Shown: positions 26,221 through 34,540, counted from the first letter of the stretch. The stretch is 64,000 bases of DNA from JANXUR01 sp038229415 (GCA_038229415.1 JBBROM010000003.1:248001-312000); one strand, 5' to 3'. Notes: generated by a model from the letters alone, not told the origin. Made by a program: numbers and translations.

Positions 26221-26304
26221 AGTGGTGGGGTGGTTTCGGGGCTTTGCCCCGACTGGGCAGGTGAGGCACCTGCCCCCACACGAACTTAGTTCACAGGGAA
26301 GTTT

Positions 26305-27162
26305 ATGAGGTACGGTCCGAATGGGCTGTGCCTTTTTATTTTGTTCGGAATTTTGCGGGATTTAGGGAGAAGCGGAATGTTGCGTCGGCATACGGATTCG
26401 GGATGGTTTGCAGGGCTGGGGTTGGGGATCAGCCTGATACTGCTGATGGCTGCGGGCTGGGCGCAAGGCTCGCTCACGACGATCACGGACACGGTGTATC
26501 GCGCAGATGGGACGCCAGCGGCGGGGACGTTGCTGATTACCTGGCCGTCGTTTACGACGGCGAGTTCGGGGGCGATTGCGGCGGGCAGCAGCTCGATCAC
26601 GATTGGCGCGGGCGGGGCGGTGTCGTTTCCTCTGTCGCCGAATGCGGGGTCGAGTCCGGCGAGCTACTACACCGTGGTGTACAACTTGATCCATGCGCTG
26701 GCGGCGAACTTCGCGAATCTGCGGCAAGTGGCAACCACGCCGAAGCTTGTGGGGCCGAAGCTCGCAGGGCCGGGGTTTGAAGTGCTGGTGGCAGGGTTGA
26801 TGGTGGGATTGCTGGGCGGCGGGGTGGGGTGCAAGTCGGCGGCGTATCGGGTGCATCCGGGTGCGGTGGATGGGTTCGATTCGCAGAGTTACGACGCGCT
26901 GCTGGTGGCGCAGGCGACGTTGCAGCAGGCCAAGAGTGAGACTGCGTCGGGTGGGCTGCCAGCGGAGGCAGTCGCACCGTTGAATACGGCGATCCAGTCG
27001 TATGACGTGGCAGAGGCGGCGTGGCAGGCATATCACGCGACTGCCGCCAATGCCGCGGCGAAGAACACATTGCAACAGGCGCTGGCGGCGATGACGGCGG
27101 CGATTGGGGGATTGCAAAGTGTGTTGTCGCAGCCAACTTCGCCGAAGGGAGGCAAACCGTGA
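26305..27162 (+). CDS. Chimeric prophage-like protein: tail-type beta domain joined to lipoprotein-like helical domain
   Basis: A 285-residue frame with two unlike halves. Residues 25-125 have a signal-like hydrophobic run, then a beta-rich segment (TDTVYRADGTPAAGTLLITW and SSITIGAGGAVSFPLSPNAG) typical of proteins in acidobacterial prophage tail regions. At about residue 130 it switches, after YYTVVYN, to a second hydrophobic run ending in a lipobox-like VGCKS (residue ~173). A helical Ala/Gln-rich domain with AQATLQQAKSE and YDVAEAAWQAYH follows. A buried second signal sequence is most easily explained by a deletion fusing two genes. If an internal start near 26780-26800 is used, the second half is an ordinary lipoprotein. 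The GTG-less ATG at 26305 or 26377 may start the first half. Confidence 0.55.
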   Translation: MRYGPNGLCLFILFGILRDLGRSGMLRRHTDSGWFAGLGLGISLILLMAAGWAQGSLTTITDTVYRADGTPAAGTLLITWPSFTTASSGAIAAGSSSITIGAGGAVSFPLSPNAGSSPASYYTVVYNLIHALAANFANLRQVATTPKLVGPKLAGPGFEVLVAGLMVGLLGGGVGCKSAAYRVHPGAVDGFDSQSYDALLVAQATLQQAKSETASGGLPAEAVAPLNTAIQSYDVAEAAWQAYHATAANAAAKNTLQQALAAMTAAIGGLQSVLSQPTSPKGGKP

Positions 27163-27374
27163 CGACACTCGAGTACATTCTTTCGATTTTGCAGATTGGA
27201 TTGACGGCGGCGCAGGGGTTGACGTCCGGCAACTTAAAGGGCGCGCTGGCCACGGCGCAGGCGCTGGAGCAGATTGTGCAGGCGGCGGTAGCCGCGTATC
27301 AGCAGCATACGGGTCAGCCGATTGATGCGAGTTTATTGCAGCCGATTGCGCCGGTGGGCGGGACTGCTTCCTAA
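27159..27374 (+). CDS. Small helical hypothetical protein (71 aa) of the same cassette
   Basis: A 71-residue product whose GTG overlaps the upstream stop. It is entirely helical in character, with ILSILQIGLTAAQGL and ALATAQALEQIVQAAVAAYQ segments, and has no cysteine. A spanin- or holin-associated role is conceivable from its position behind a lipoprotein-like domain, but nothing in the sequence proves it. Confidence 0.55.
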   Translation: MTTLEYILSILQIGLTAAQGLTSGNLKGALATAQALEQIVQAAVAAYQQHTGQPIDASLLQPIAPVGGTAS

Positions 27375-27429
27375 AAGAGCGGCGGGGCGTCCAAGAGTTA
27401 GAAAGTTTCTCCGAGGGGCTAAAGAGACT

Positions 27430-27462
27430 GCGGCAGACCGAGAGGCCTGCCGCGATTTTTTG
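27430..27462 (+). terminator. Rho-independent terminator of the prophage-like cassettes
   Basis: GCGGCAG pairs with CTGCCGC across a 10-nt loop, followed by GATTTTTTG. It lies 56 nt after the last cassette gene. Confidence 0.8.
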
Positions 27463-27482
27463 CGTTTGGGGGACGGATTCTT

Positions 27483-27643
27483 CCTCCCACCCTAAGAGCA
27501 CAAAACGCGCTGAGGGTGGGCACCGAAGTTTGTTCCGCTGCCAACTAAAATCCCCACCCTGTCCGCAAAAAACGTGGACAAGGATGGGGCACCCGCTCGT
27601 AAATGGAACCCAGTCTCGACCAGCGCGAGACGTCGGGTACCCG
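27483..27643. repeat. Cluster of repeat families B (two copies) and D (one copy)
   Basis: Family B hairpins lie at 27483-27523 (TCCCACCCTAAG ... CTGAGGGTGGGCACC) and 27552-27594 (CCCCACCCTGTCCGC ... GGATGGGGCACCC). Family D lies at 27604-27643 (TGGAACCCAGTCTCGAC ... GCGAGACGTCGGGTACCCG). The block separates the prophage-like cassettes from the next gene and holds no ORF of interest. Confidence 0.75.
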
Positions 27644-27645
27644 GG

Positions 27646-28008
27646 TTAGTGGTGTCCGTTCATGATGCCGGCGTGGCAGGAGTTGATGTCGGATTCCGAG
27701 ACTGGAATCGAAACTGGCTTGCCTGCCTTGGTGACCGAACCCTTCCGGTGTACGATGCGCTCGAAGCAGTCCAGGTAAAGTCCTTCATGTTTGGCTGCGC
27801 CGCCGTCATAAAATCCTGCCGCTTTGCAGGCGTTGGCAATCGGAGCGCATCCGGGAACGCGAAGCCAATCGTCGTGGCGATGGGCGAAGTTGCCCGTGGT
27901 GGTGGAGTGGGGCGCGGTGGCGCCATCGTTCTGGGCCTGCGCGTTTGCGAAGGCTGCGGCGGCGAACAGGGCTGCGGTGACGATGCGGCGTACGGAACAA
28001 TTTTTCAT
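27646..28008 (-). CDS. Small secreted cysteine-containing hypothetical protein
   Basis: A 120-residue protein with a clear signal peptide (RRIVTAALFAAAAF then ANAQA cleavage). The mature part of about 95 residues has four cysteines (GCAPIANACK, LDCFERI, NSCHAGI) that could form two disulfides. No family is recognised. GGGGAG lies 11 nt upstream of the ATG. It is transcribed in the same direction as the E2 gene upstream (28110), from which it is separated by about 100 bp, so co-transcription is possible. Confidence 0.65.
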   Translation of the reverse strand: MKNCSVRRIVTAALFAAAAFANAQAQNDGATAPHSTTTGNFAHRHDDWLRVPGCAPIANACKAAGFYDGGAAKHEGLYLDCFERIVHRKGSVTKAGKPVSIPVSESDINSCHAGIMNGHH

Positions 28009-28109
28009 GAGCGTGAGATTCTCCCCGACTTCTGGCCTAATGGAGTCAACCCGGCTTGCGCCGGGTTGATGCGGGAAGTGCGAACTATTTTTTACAGAAG
28101 CGGGCCGGC

Positions 28110-29462
28110 TTACAGAATTTCTTCGTTCCAGTTTTCGAGCATCTGCTTGACGTAGGCCATGTACATATCGGCGACGGCGCCATCAATCACGCGATGGTCG
28201 TAGCCGAGGGTCAGGTGAATCACCGAGCGGATGGCGATGGAGTCGGTGCCATCGGCGGCGGTGACGACCATGGGCTGCTTCATGATGCCGCCGACGCCGA
28301 GAATGGCGACGTTGGGCTGGTTGATGATGGGCAGTCCGAACACCGCGCCGAACTGGCCGGGGTTGGTGACGGTAAAGGTCGAGCCCTGAATTTCATCGGG
28401 CATCAACTTCTTGCCGCGGGCGCGTTCGCCGAGGTCGCTGATGCCGCGCTGCAATCCCAGAAAACTCTTCTCTTCGGAATTCTTCAGCACCGGCACAATC
28501 AAACCCCAATCGAGCGCGACCGCGATGCCGACGTTGATGTTGCGGTGGTAGATGATGTTGTCGCCAGTGGCGTCCATGGAAGAGTTGACAATGGGGAACT
28601 TCTGGATGCCGAGCATCGCGGCGCGGACGAAGAACGGCATGAAGGTAAGCTTGGCGCCGTGGCGCTGCTCGAACGTGCTCTTGTTCTTGTTGCGGATGCC
28701 GACGACGCGGGTCAGATCCACTTCAAACATGCAATGCACGTGAGCGCTGGTTCGGCGCGATTCGATCATGCGCTCGGCAATGATCTTGCGCATTTTGGTG
28801 AGCGGCTCGACGTTGCCAGTGAGCACGAGCTGTGCGGGCGCAGCCATAGGAGCTGAGGCTGCGGCAGGCTTTGTAGCAGCGGGAGACGCCGGTGCTGGTG
28901 CCGCTGTTTTGGCTGGAGCGGCGGCGGTGGGTGCGCCTGCCGGGTACTTTTCGATGAACGAGAGAATGTCCTGCTTGGTGATGCGGCCACCGAGTCCGGT
29001 GCCAGCGACTTGCGCCAGGTTCACCGATGAATCCTTGGCAATGCGGCGAACCAGCGGCGACGAGCGAATGCGCTTGCCATCTACTTCAAAAGATTCTTCG
29101 GCGCCTTCGTCGGAGGAAGACGACGGGGCGGGCGCGGCGGGCGCTGCTGGAGTTGCTGCGACTGGGGCGGGCGCTGCTGCAGCAGGAACAGGTGCGGCGG
29201 CTGGGGTTGCCACAACGGCAGAGCCTTCGGCGTCAATCACGGCTACGACGGTGTTCACGTTCACAGTGGCGCCTTCGGGCACCTTGATTTCCTTCAGAAT
29301 GCCAGCGGCTGGAGCCGGAATCTCGGCGTCTACCTTGTCGGTGGAAATTTCAAACAGCGGTTCGTCGCGCTGCACTTTGTCGCCGGCCTTTTTCAGCCAT
29401 TTGGTAATAGTTCCCTCTACGATGGATTCGCCCATCTGGGGCATGATGACATCTGTCGGCAT
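28110..29462 (-). CDS. 2-oxoacid dehydrogenase E2 (dihydrolipoyl acyltransferase)
   Basis: About 450 residues in the order lipoyl domain (residues 1-77, lipoyl-Lys in EISTDKVDAEIP), Ala/Pro-rich linker, peripheral subunit-binding domain (RSSPLVRRIAKD ... GRITKQDIL), second Ala/Pro linker, and catalytic acyltransferase domain with the active-site DHRVIDG. It forms the core of a pyruvate, branched-chain or 2-oxoglutarate dehydrogenase complex. The DKVDAEIP lipoylation site is usual for the branched-chain/2-oxoglutarate types. The start at 29462 is favoured over the longer frame by AAAAGGA 5 nt upstream. No E1 gene is adjacent; E3 (lpd) and lipB lie about 18-20 kb away. Confidence 0.9.
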   Translation of the reverse strand: MPTDVIMPQMGESIVEGTITKWLKKAGDKVQRDEPLFEISTDKVDAEIPAPAAGILKEIKVPEGATVNVNTVVAVIDAEGSAVVATPAAAPVPAAAAPAPVAATPAAPAAPAPSSSSDEGAEESFEVDGKRIRSSPLVRRIAKDSSVNLAQVAGTGLGGRITKQDILSFIEKYPAGAPTAAAPAKTAAPAPASPAATKPAAASAPMAAPAQLVLTGNVEPLTKMRKIIAERMIESRRTSAHVHCMFEVDLTRVVGIRNKNKSTFEQRHGAKLTFMPFFVRAAMLGIQKFPIVNSSMDATGDNIIYHRNINVGIAVALDWGLIVPVLKNSEEKSFLGLQRGISDLGERARGKKLMPDEIQGSTFTVTNPGQFGAVFGLPIINQPNVAILGVGGIMKQPMVVTAADGTDSIAIRSVIHLTLGYDHRVIDGAVADMYMAYVKQMLENWNEEIL

Positions 29463-29583
29463 AGCGGTCCTTTTTATGGCGCGCAGGGGCGCGAGATCAA
29501 GTGTTTGGCAGTTCCGATAAAGCGTGAAACAACATTCGGTGGAAAACACTCCATTATAGCGAACCGCGAGGCATGGCTGCCTG

Positions 29584-29622
29584 CGAACCTAGGTCTCGAA
29601 CGTCGCGAAACATAGGGCACCC
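29584..29622. repeat. Repeat family D, copy 2
   Basis: GAACCTAGGTCTCGAACG ... TCGCGAAACATAGGGCACCCG, a degraded version of the family D hairpin. It lies in the divergent gap between the E2 and carbonic anhydrase genes. Confidence 0.65.
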
Positions 29623-29658
29623 GCGCACGATGGTAGTCTCATAGGTCGGGGGTGTGGC

Positions 29659-30282
29659 TTGGATCGGTTGATTCCGGGAGTGCGCAGGTTTCAGCGGGAG
29701 ATTTTTGCCGCGCGGCAAGAGATGTACGAGAAGGTGGCGCACTCGCAGAGTCCGCACCTGCTGTTCATCGGGTGCGCGGATTCGCGGATTGACCCGGAGC
29801 TGATGACGGGAAGCGAGCCGGGGCAGATGTTCGTGGCGCGCAATCCTGGGGCGATGGTGCCGGTGTACGACGCCACGGTTGCGGCGGGCATGCACGCCAG
29901 CATCGAATATGCGCTAACGGTGCTGGAGGTGCGGTTCATCATCGTGTGTGGGCACTCGGACTGCGGGGCGATCAATGGAATTCTCTATCCGGAGAAATTG
30001 AAAGATGTGCCTGCGGTGGTGCGCTGGCTGCGCTATGGGCAAGCTGCGTTGGAGCGGTTGCGCACGGAAGAGCCCTTTGCGGATGATGCCGCGCGGCTTA
30101 AGCGGTTGACCGAGCTGAACGTGTTGGAGCAGATGGAGCATCTGAAGACGCATCCGTCGGTGGCGCGACTGCTGGACGCGGGCGAGCTGACAATCAACGG
30201 TTGGGTGTACGAGCTTCACACGGGGAAGATTGAGCGGTATGAGGCGGCGGCGGGGAAGTTTGTGGCTTGGCCCCCGGAGTAG
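29659..30282 (+). CDS. Beta-carbonic anhydrase
   Basis: A 207-residue beta-class carbonic anhydrase that interconverts CO2 and bicarbonate in the cytoplasm. The zinc ligands and dyad are visible: CADSRIDP (Cys, with the Asp-Arg pair) and CGHSDCGA (His and Cys). The start is a TTG with GGGGGTG upstream; no ATG lies before the conserved N-terminus. It is a single gene flanked by intergenic repeats. Confidence 0.93.
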   Translation: MDRLIPGVRRFQREIFAARQEMYEKVAHSQSPHLLFIGCADSRIDPELMTGSEPGQMFVARNPGAMVPVYDATVAAGMHASIEYALTVLEVRFIIVCGHSDCGAINGILYPEKLKDVPAVVRWLRYGQAALERLRTEEPFADDAARLKRLTELNVLEQMEHLKTHPSVARLLDAGELTINGWVYELHTGKIERYEAAAGKFVAWPPE

Positions 30283-30306
30283 GGACGCACCTACGTGGAA
30301 TTTGGC

Positions 30307-30466
30307 GGCTGGAACTGCGAGTTGCAGTAACGGGGTGAGGGTCTTCGGGGTCCTTCGACTGCGCGCATGGATTCGCTTCGCGCATTCATCCGCTCCGCTC
30401 GGGATGACACGGTTGAGGTGGGTAGATGGAACCCACGTCTTGAACATCGCGAGACGCGGGGCCCCT
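30307..30466. repeat. Repeat family C copy 3 followed by family D copy 3
   Basis: Family C: GGCTGGAACTGCGAG ... GGGATGACACGGT at 30307-30413. Family D: TGGAACCCACGTCTTGAAC ... GCGAGACGCGGGGCCCC at 30427-30466. They occupy the gap between two convergent genes. Confidence 0.8.
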
Positions 30467-30482
30467 GCTTTATCGGACGGAT

Positions 30483-31025
30483 CTAGTGTTTTTCGTCTTT
30501 GCTGGGGGCGTCGGTTCCGCTCACGGCCTTCCATTGCGCTTTTACGGCGGGTGGCAGGTCGGGCATACGCTTTAGGAAGGCGGTGACGCGCCAGATGTCG
30601 TCGTCGCTCATCAGGCCGGTCCAGGCGGGCATTCCAGTGAGGCGAATGCCGTGCTTGGTGACGAAGAAGGTCTCGCCTTCGGGGTCGTCGTCCACGGGAT
30701 CGTTGATGAGGTTGGGAGCAGGCGGATACAGTGCTTCGCCGAAGGCAGAAGGTTTGCGGTCGAGGCCGCCGTGGCATTCGCCGCAAGTGGCGGTATAAAT
30801 CTTCATGCCCGCCAGCAGGGTTTCGTCATTGATGGGCAGGGGGTTGTTGCCTTTGGGCGCATTGGCCGAAACGTAGGAGTGGCGCGCGATGCCCGCGGCC
30901 AACCCTTCGATGCGGGAGGGCTTGGAGTCCGCGTTGACGGGAATGTAGCCGAAGTGCGCCGCGGCCACAAAGCCGATCGCCGCCGCCAGGATGGTGAACA
31001 CTATTCCGTAGAGAAATTGCTTCAT
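30483..31025 (-). CDS. Membrane-anchored monohaem cytochrome c
   Basis: A 180-residue protein with one N-terminal membrane anchor (residues 4-24) and a class I cytochrome c domain. The haem motif is CGECH (near residue 82) and the likely axial Met is in TGMPAW. The C-terminus is Lys/Asp-rich. It would act in periplasmic electron transfer. It lies just downstream of the TPR membrane protein on the same strand, about 50 bp apart. No partner oxidase is adjacent. Confidence 0.85.
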   Translation of the reverse strand: MKQFLYGIVFTILAAAIGFVAAAHFGYIPVNADSKPSRIEGLAAGIARHSYVSANAPKGNNPLPINDETLLAGMKIYTATCGECHGGLDRKPSAFGEALYPPAPNLINDPVDDDPEGETFFVTKHGIRLTGMPAWTGLMSDDDIWRVTAFLKRMPDLPPAVKAQWKAVSGTDAPSKDEKH

Positions 31026-31074
31026 GGGTGTAGTCCTTTGTGAAGCTCGGAATTCTGCTCACTCACGTGTATGC

Positions 31075-31797
31075 CTACTGCATGGCTTTGAGCTTGGCTT
31101 CCGCGCTGGAGCCAGACGAAGTCTTGGGGTTGTCCTTGGCGATTTCCTGATAGATCTTTTTGGCCTCGGCGGGACTCTTGGCTTCGTACATGGCGGCGAG
31201 CTCAAGCTGTGCGGCCGTCTTGCCAACGGCGTTCGTGGGGTGGTCAATCACCTGCTTGTAGAGGTCAATGGCCTGGCTGTCGCGCGAGCTGTTGCGATAG
31301 AGAGAGGCCAGCGCCATCTTGCTGAGCGCGGCGAGGTCGCCGGTGGCATTGGCGGCGAGGTCCTGAAACTGCTTTTCGGCGGCGACGGTATTGCCCATGT
31401 CAATCGAGGTGGCGGCGGCGAAGTACGTGGCTAAGTCAGCAGTGTGGGTGTGCTTGTAGGCGTCGGCAATATGCTGGAACTTGTCATGCGCCGCCTTAGC
31501 GCGGTCAGCGGCGGTGGGAAAGCTGACTTCACCGGGCTGCGTGGGTGTGCCTGCGGGAACGATGGCGGCGTTGTAGGACTCGAGCGCCTTGGCCATCTCG
31601 TTGCTGGCTAGGGCGTCTTGGCTCAGCAGCCAGCGCCAGCCCGCGAACAGGCCTACCAGCACCACTAGGGCTACGGCACCAGTGATGAGCAGGGTGCGGC
31701 GATGTTCCTGGGTCCAGTGGGCGGTCTGCTGGACAGTGCCCGCCATCTTTTCGGCAAAAGGGTCGTGTTTGAGTTGCTGTTTGAGTTCGGCTCGCAC
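31075..31797 (-). CDS. TPR-containing single-span membrane protein (YfgM-like)
   Basis: A 240-residue protein. A basic N-terminus precedes one membrane helix (about residues 35-57). The rest is a helical repeat domain with TPR character, for example DLATYFAAATSIDMG, NTVAAEKQFQDLAANATGD and DSQAIDLYKQVIDHP. The layout matches YfgM-like proteins that assist BamB or SecYEG in Gram-negative bacteria. Function here is inferred. A 225-bp gap to the dksA-type gene upstream holds a short family C-like remnant near 31983-32008 and no gene. Confidence 0.78.
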   Translation of the reverse strand: MRAELKQQLKHDPFAEKMAGTVQQTAHWTQEHRRTLLITGAVALVVLVGLFAGWRWLLSQDALASNEMAKALESYNAAIVPAGTPTQPGEVSFPTAADRAKAAHDKFQHIADAYKHTHTADLATYFAAATSIDMGNTVAAEKQFQDLAANATGDLAALSKMALASLYRNSSRDSQAIDLYKQVIDHPTNAVGKTAAQLELAAMYEAKSPAEAKKIYQEIAKDNPKTSSGSSAEAKLKAMQ

Positions 31798-32022
31798 GGA
31801 TATGTTTTAGTCAGACTTTCAGGAAAATTTGCGGGAAAGTACCCACTAAAACTATACGCTACGCAGGGGTTGGGACGCGAGGGGCGGCTGCCTGTTGCCT
31901 CAGATTTGCACTGAAATTCGGGGCGCACGATTGCTGCGGCGGACTGAAGGGCCGCGTACGTTAGCAGCACGGGTCAAGTAGGGGCTCTTCGCTCCGCTCA
32001 GAGTGACAACGAAAAATAAGCC

Positions 32023-32391
32023 TTAGGCGTCGGCTTCGATCAGGCCCAGCTCGATCTTTTCCTGGCACTTGACGCAGTGGACGGCCCAGGGCACGGCTTC
32101 CATGCGTTTGGGGCTGATGTCTTCGCCACAGGTGGTGCAGACGCCGAAGCTGCCTTCGCGGATGTGGAGCAGGGCGCTTTCCACCTGATTCAGCATCTGG
32201 CGTTCGGCGCGGCTCTGGGCGAAGAGAAATTCCTTGTGGGAGGAGCTGGCGGCGCGGTCGGCGATGTCTTGCGACGCGAAATCCTCTTCGGGGGCGCGGC
32301 CATCTTTTTCGGTGCGCTCAAGGGCTTCGCGCAAGGCATTGCGGCGGGCTTCCAGAAGGGTGCGAAATTGGTCGAGCGATTTCTTGTCCAT
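32023..32391 (-). CDS. DksA/TraR-type zinc-finger regulator
   Basis: A 122-residue protein with an N-terminal helical hairpin (residues 5-70, with the acidic DFASQDIADRA at the tip) and a C4 zinc finger CTTC ... CVKC near the C-terminus. DksA-family proteins enter the RNA polymerase secondary channel and, with ppGpp, tune rRNA and amino-acid promoters. The start at 32391 (MDKKSLDQF) is the natural one. The longer frame to 32499 adds residues unlike the family. The acidic tip matches DksA function. Confidence 0.88.
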   Translation of the reverse strand: MDKKSLDQFRTLLEARRNALREALERTEKDGRAPEEDFASQDIADRAASSSHKEFLFAQSRAERQMLNQVESALLHIREGSFGVCTTCGEDISPKRMEAVPWAVHCVKCQEKIELGLIEADA

Positions 32392-32552
32392 AGGTCTACA
32401 ACGGTCTACAGCTTGGATGCCAAGATTACGGTTCCGCAGTTCCAGAAGTTCCAACAGTACGAAGAATCGTGCACTGAAAAAGTTTGATGATAGGCCCACA
32501 GTTTCGGGCCGTCAACTCACCGAAGGTCTTACCGAGCTTCCAGATCTCGGCA

Positions 32553-34007
32553 TTACCTGGGCAAGGGATCGGGCAACATGGTCAAGGCGTAGCTCAGCAC
32601 TGCCGCGACGGCCGCATTTTCCGCCAGGTTTTCTGGATTCACCTTGTCGAGCGTATCGGCGGCGGTGTGGTGATAGTCGAAGTAGGTGCGCGAGTCCTGC
32701 ATGGGTGAGAAGGCCGGGGTGCCCTTGGCTGAAAGCCATTCGATGTCAGCTCCCGTGCCTTCGGTGGCTTGTACGCTGCCCGCGCCGATGGCCGCAAGCG
32801 TTTCCGCAACTGGTTGCAGCAGCTCACGGGCGGCAGGTGTGGCGTTCACGAACAGTCCGATGGGATGCCCCGCGCCAAGGTCGAATTCCGAAGCGGCAAC
32901 GTGGTTGGCGACTTCGGCTTCGTGCGCCTTGGCGTAGGCCTTGTTGCCGGTGCCTCCGGTTTCTTCGTCCATCCAGGCGATGACGCGCAAGGTGCGGCGC
33001 GGATGCAGGCCGAGTTGCTGGATGAGGTTGGCGGTCTGCATGGCGATGACGACGCCTGCGCCGTCATCAAGGGCACCGGTGCCGAGGTCCCAGGAGTCGA
33101 GATGTCCGCTGACGATGACGATCTGCTCGGGATGTTCAGTGCCCTTGAGGTCGGCGACCACGTTGTAGCTTTTGACGTCGGCCAGCTTCTGCGGGGTGAC
33201 GGTGAAGTGAACGCGCACTGGTCCCTGGGCGGCGAGATGGACAAGCAGTTGCGCGTCCTCAGCGGCGAGGCAGGCCGCAGGAATGGGCGCGTCGAAGCTG
33301 TATCCGGTATGGGGCAGGCGATACTGCGCGCCGCCCGCCGAGCGGATAAGGACTGCAATGGCACCGAGCTTGGCGGCTTGCGCGGCTCCGGCGACGCGGT
33401 AGGCGACGGCTTCGCCGTAGGCGTTCCCGCCGGAGCCCTGCGCGGCCAGACGAGTGTCGAACGGATGGTTGAATACGACGATTTTGCCAGCTACGCCGTC
33501 ATGGCCGAGCGCTTTGAGTTCGTCGAAGTTGCTGACGGCGACGATGTCGCCGGTGAGGCCGTCGGGGCCAGTAGAGCTGCTGCCGCGCAGTGCGGTCAGT
33601 ACGATCTTCTGGGTGGTTCCGGGCGTCTGGCCGGGCCAGGCGACGACTTCGCCGGTTTCCACGCCACGTACCCAGTGCGGCACCATCACCTCTTCCAGGT
33701 GGACCTCGAGGCCCAGCTTGCGCAGTTCCGCGGCGACGTATTCCGCGGCGAAGGTGGCTTGCGGCGATCCAGTGAGGCGAGGGCCGATGTTTTCCGTAAG
33801 GTGCGCGAGCTGGCGGTAGGCGTAGTCGCTGTGCATAGCGGCGTCACGCAGTTTGGCCATGTCCGCCAGCAACTGCGGCGAGTAGGCCGCCTTGACGGCG
33901 TCGGGAGCGTCTTTGGGCGCGTGCAACTGGCCGAAGCTGCGGGGTGCGGCAATGAGCGCGGCCAAGGTCAGCAGAGTTGCGAGGATGGTGCGGAAGCGGA
34001 ATTTCAT
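32553..34007 (-). CDS. Secreted M28-family metallopeptidase (carboxypeptidase Q-like)
   Basis: About 484 residues: a signal peptide ending ...AAPRSFGQ, an N-terminal helical part, a PA-domain insert (about residues 150-260), and the M28 zinc-peptidase core. Metal ligands are seen in VSGHLDSWDLGTGALDDGAG (His, Asp) and DEETGGTG (the catalytic and bridging Glu residues). The order and PA insertion fit carboxypeptidase Q/aminopeptidases that trim peptides outside the cytoplasm. The ATG at 34007 precedes the signal peptide directly. The frame to 34079 would add a non-signal extension. Confidence 0.9.
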   Translation of the reverse strand: MKFRFRTILATLLTLAALIAAPRSFGQLHAPKDAPDAVKAAYSPQLLADMAKLRDAAMHSDYAYRQLAHLTENIGPRLTGSPQATFAAEYVAAELRKLGLEVHLEEVMVPHWVRGVETGEVVAWPGQTPGTTQKIVLTALRGSSSTGPDGLTGDIVAVSNFDELKALGHDGVAGKIVVFNHPFDTRLAAQGSGGNAYGEAVAYRVAGAAQAAKLGAIAVLIRSAGGAQYRLPHTGYSFDAPIPAACLAAEDAQLLVHLAAQGPVRVHFTVTPQKLADVKSYNVVADLKGTEHPEQIVIVSGHLDSWDLGTGALDDGAGVVIAMQTANLIQQLGLHPRRTLRVIAWMDEETGGTGNKAYAKAHEAEVANHVAASEFDLGAGHPIGLFVNATPAARELLQPVAETLAAIGAGSVQATEGTGADIEWLSAKGTPAFSPMQDSRTYFDYHHTAADTLDKVNPENLAENAAVAAVLSYALTMLPDPLPR

Positions 34008-34123
34008 AGCGGCAAGGCTCCTGACTTGGGACGCGGTAAAGGTGAAGAACGGTGACAAGCGATGGCGAATCTTTAGCATCGCAGATTTTGGAGACTTACG
34101 CAGGCGAGGAAGCTGGAGCTGGC

Positions 34124-34157
34124 AAAAAAGAAGCGGCCCCGCTTTGCGGGGCCGCTT
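34124..34157 (-). terminator. Perfect 12-bp stem terminator (minus strand)
   Basis: AAGCGGCCCCGC, loop TTT, GCGGGGCCGCTT. On the minus strand it is followed by CTTTTTTGCC, so it would stop transcripts arriving from the GvpL/F gene before the peptidase promoter. Confidence 0.8.
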
Positions 34158-34540
34158 TCAAAAGAGGCTGTCTGGGAAGAGGGTTCAGGCGGATATTCCG
34201 AGGGCTAGGTACGGGGCTATGGTCGAGGGCGATTACGCAAGACCTCTTTTCATCTCCAACTAGAGCAAGTGCATTACCAAACCGGGAAAGGGTGTCGTAC
34301 GGTGCGGCCCAATCAGGGAATTTGCTGAAAATGAGCAAATTCCCTTGCGTCCAGCCGCTGCGGCGCGCTCCCCCGAACCCGCCGCAAATTCAATGTATGC
34401 GGAAATGGTTTGCATAACACTGGCCCGTCCGGGTAAATGTCTCACCAATCGTGTGGGGTGACTACACAAACGGATAGCCCACTAAAGTGAGGGGAATGGC
34501 ACGATAGGTGCAGGGCGCGAAGGGGGGCTGCGAGCTTTCA

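Noticed and set aside
26362..27501. 379-codon minus-strand ORF opposite the chimeric cassette gene
   Set aside because: Extreme Arg/Pro/Gln composition and overlap with a terminator; antisense shadow.
32769..34055. 428-codon plus-strand ORF opposite the M28 peptidase
   Set aside because: The minus frame has full M28 motifs and a signal peptide; the plus frame is an antisense shadow.
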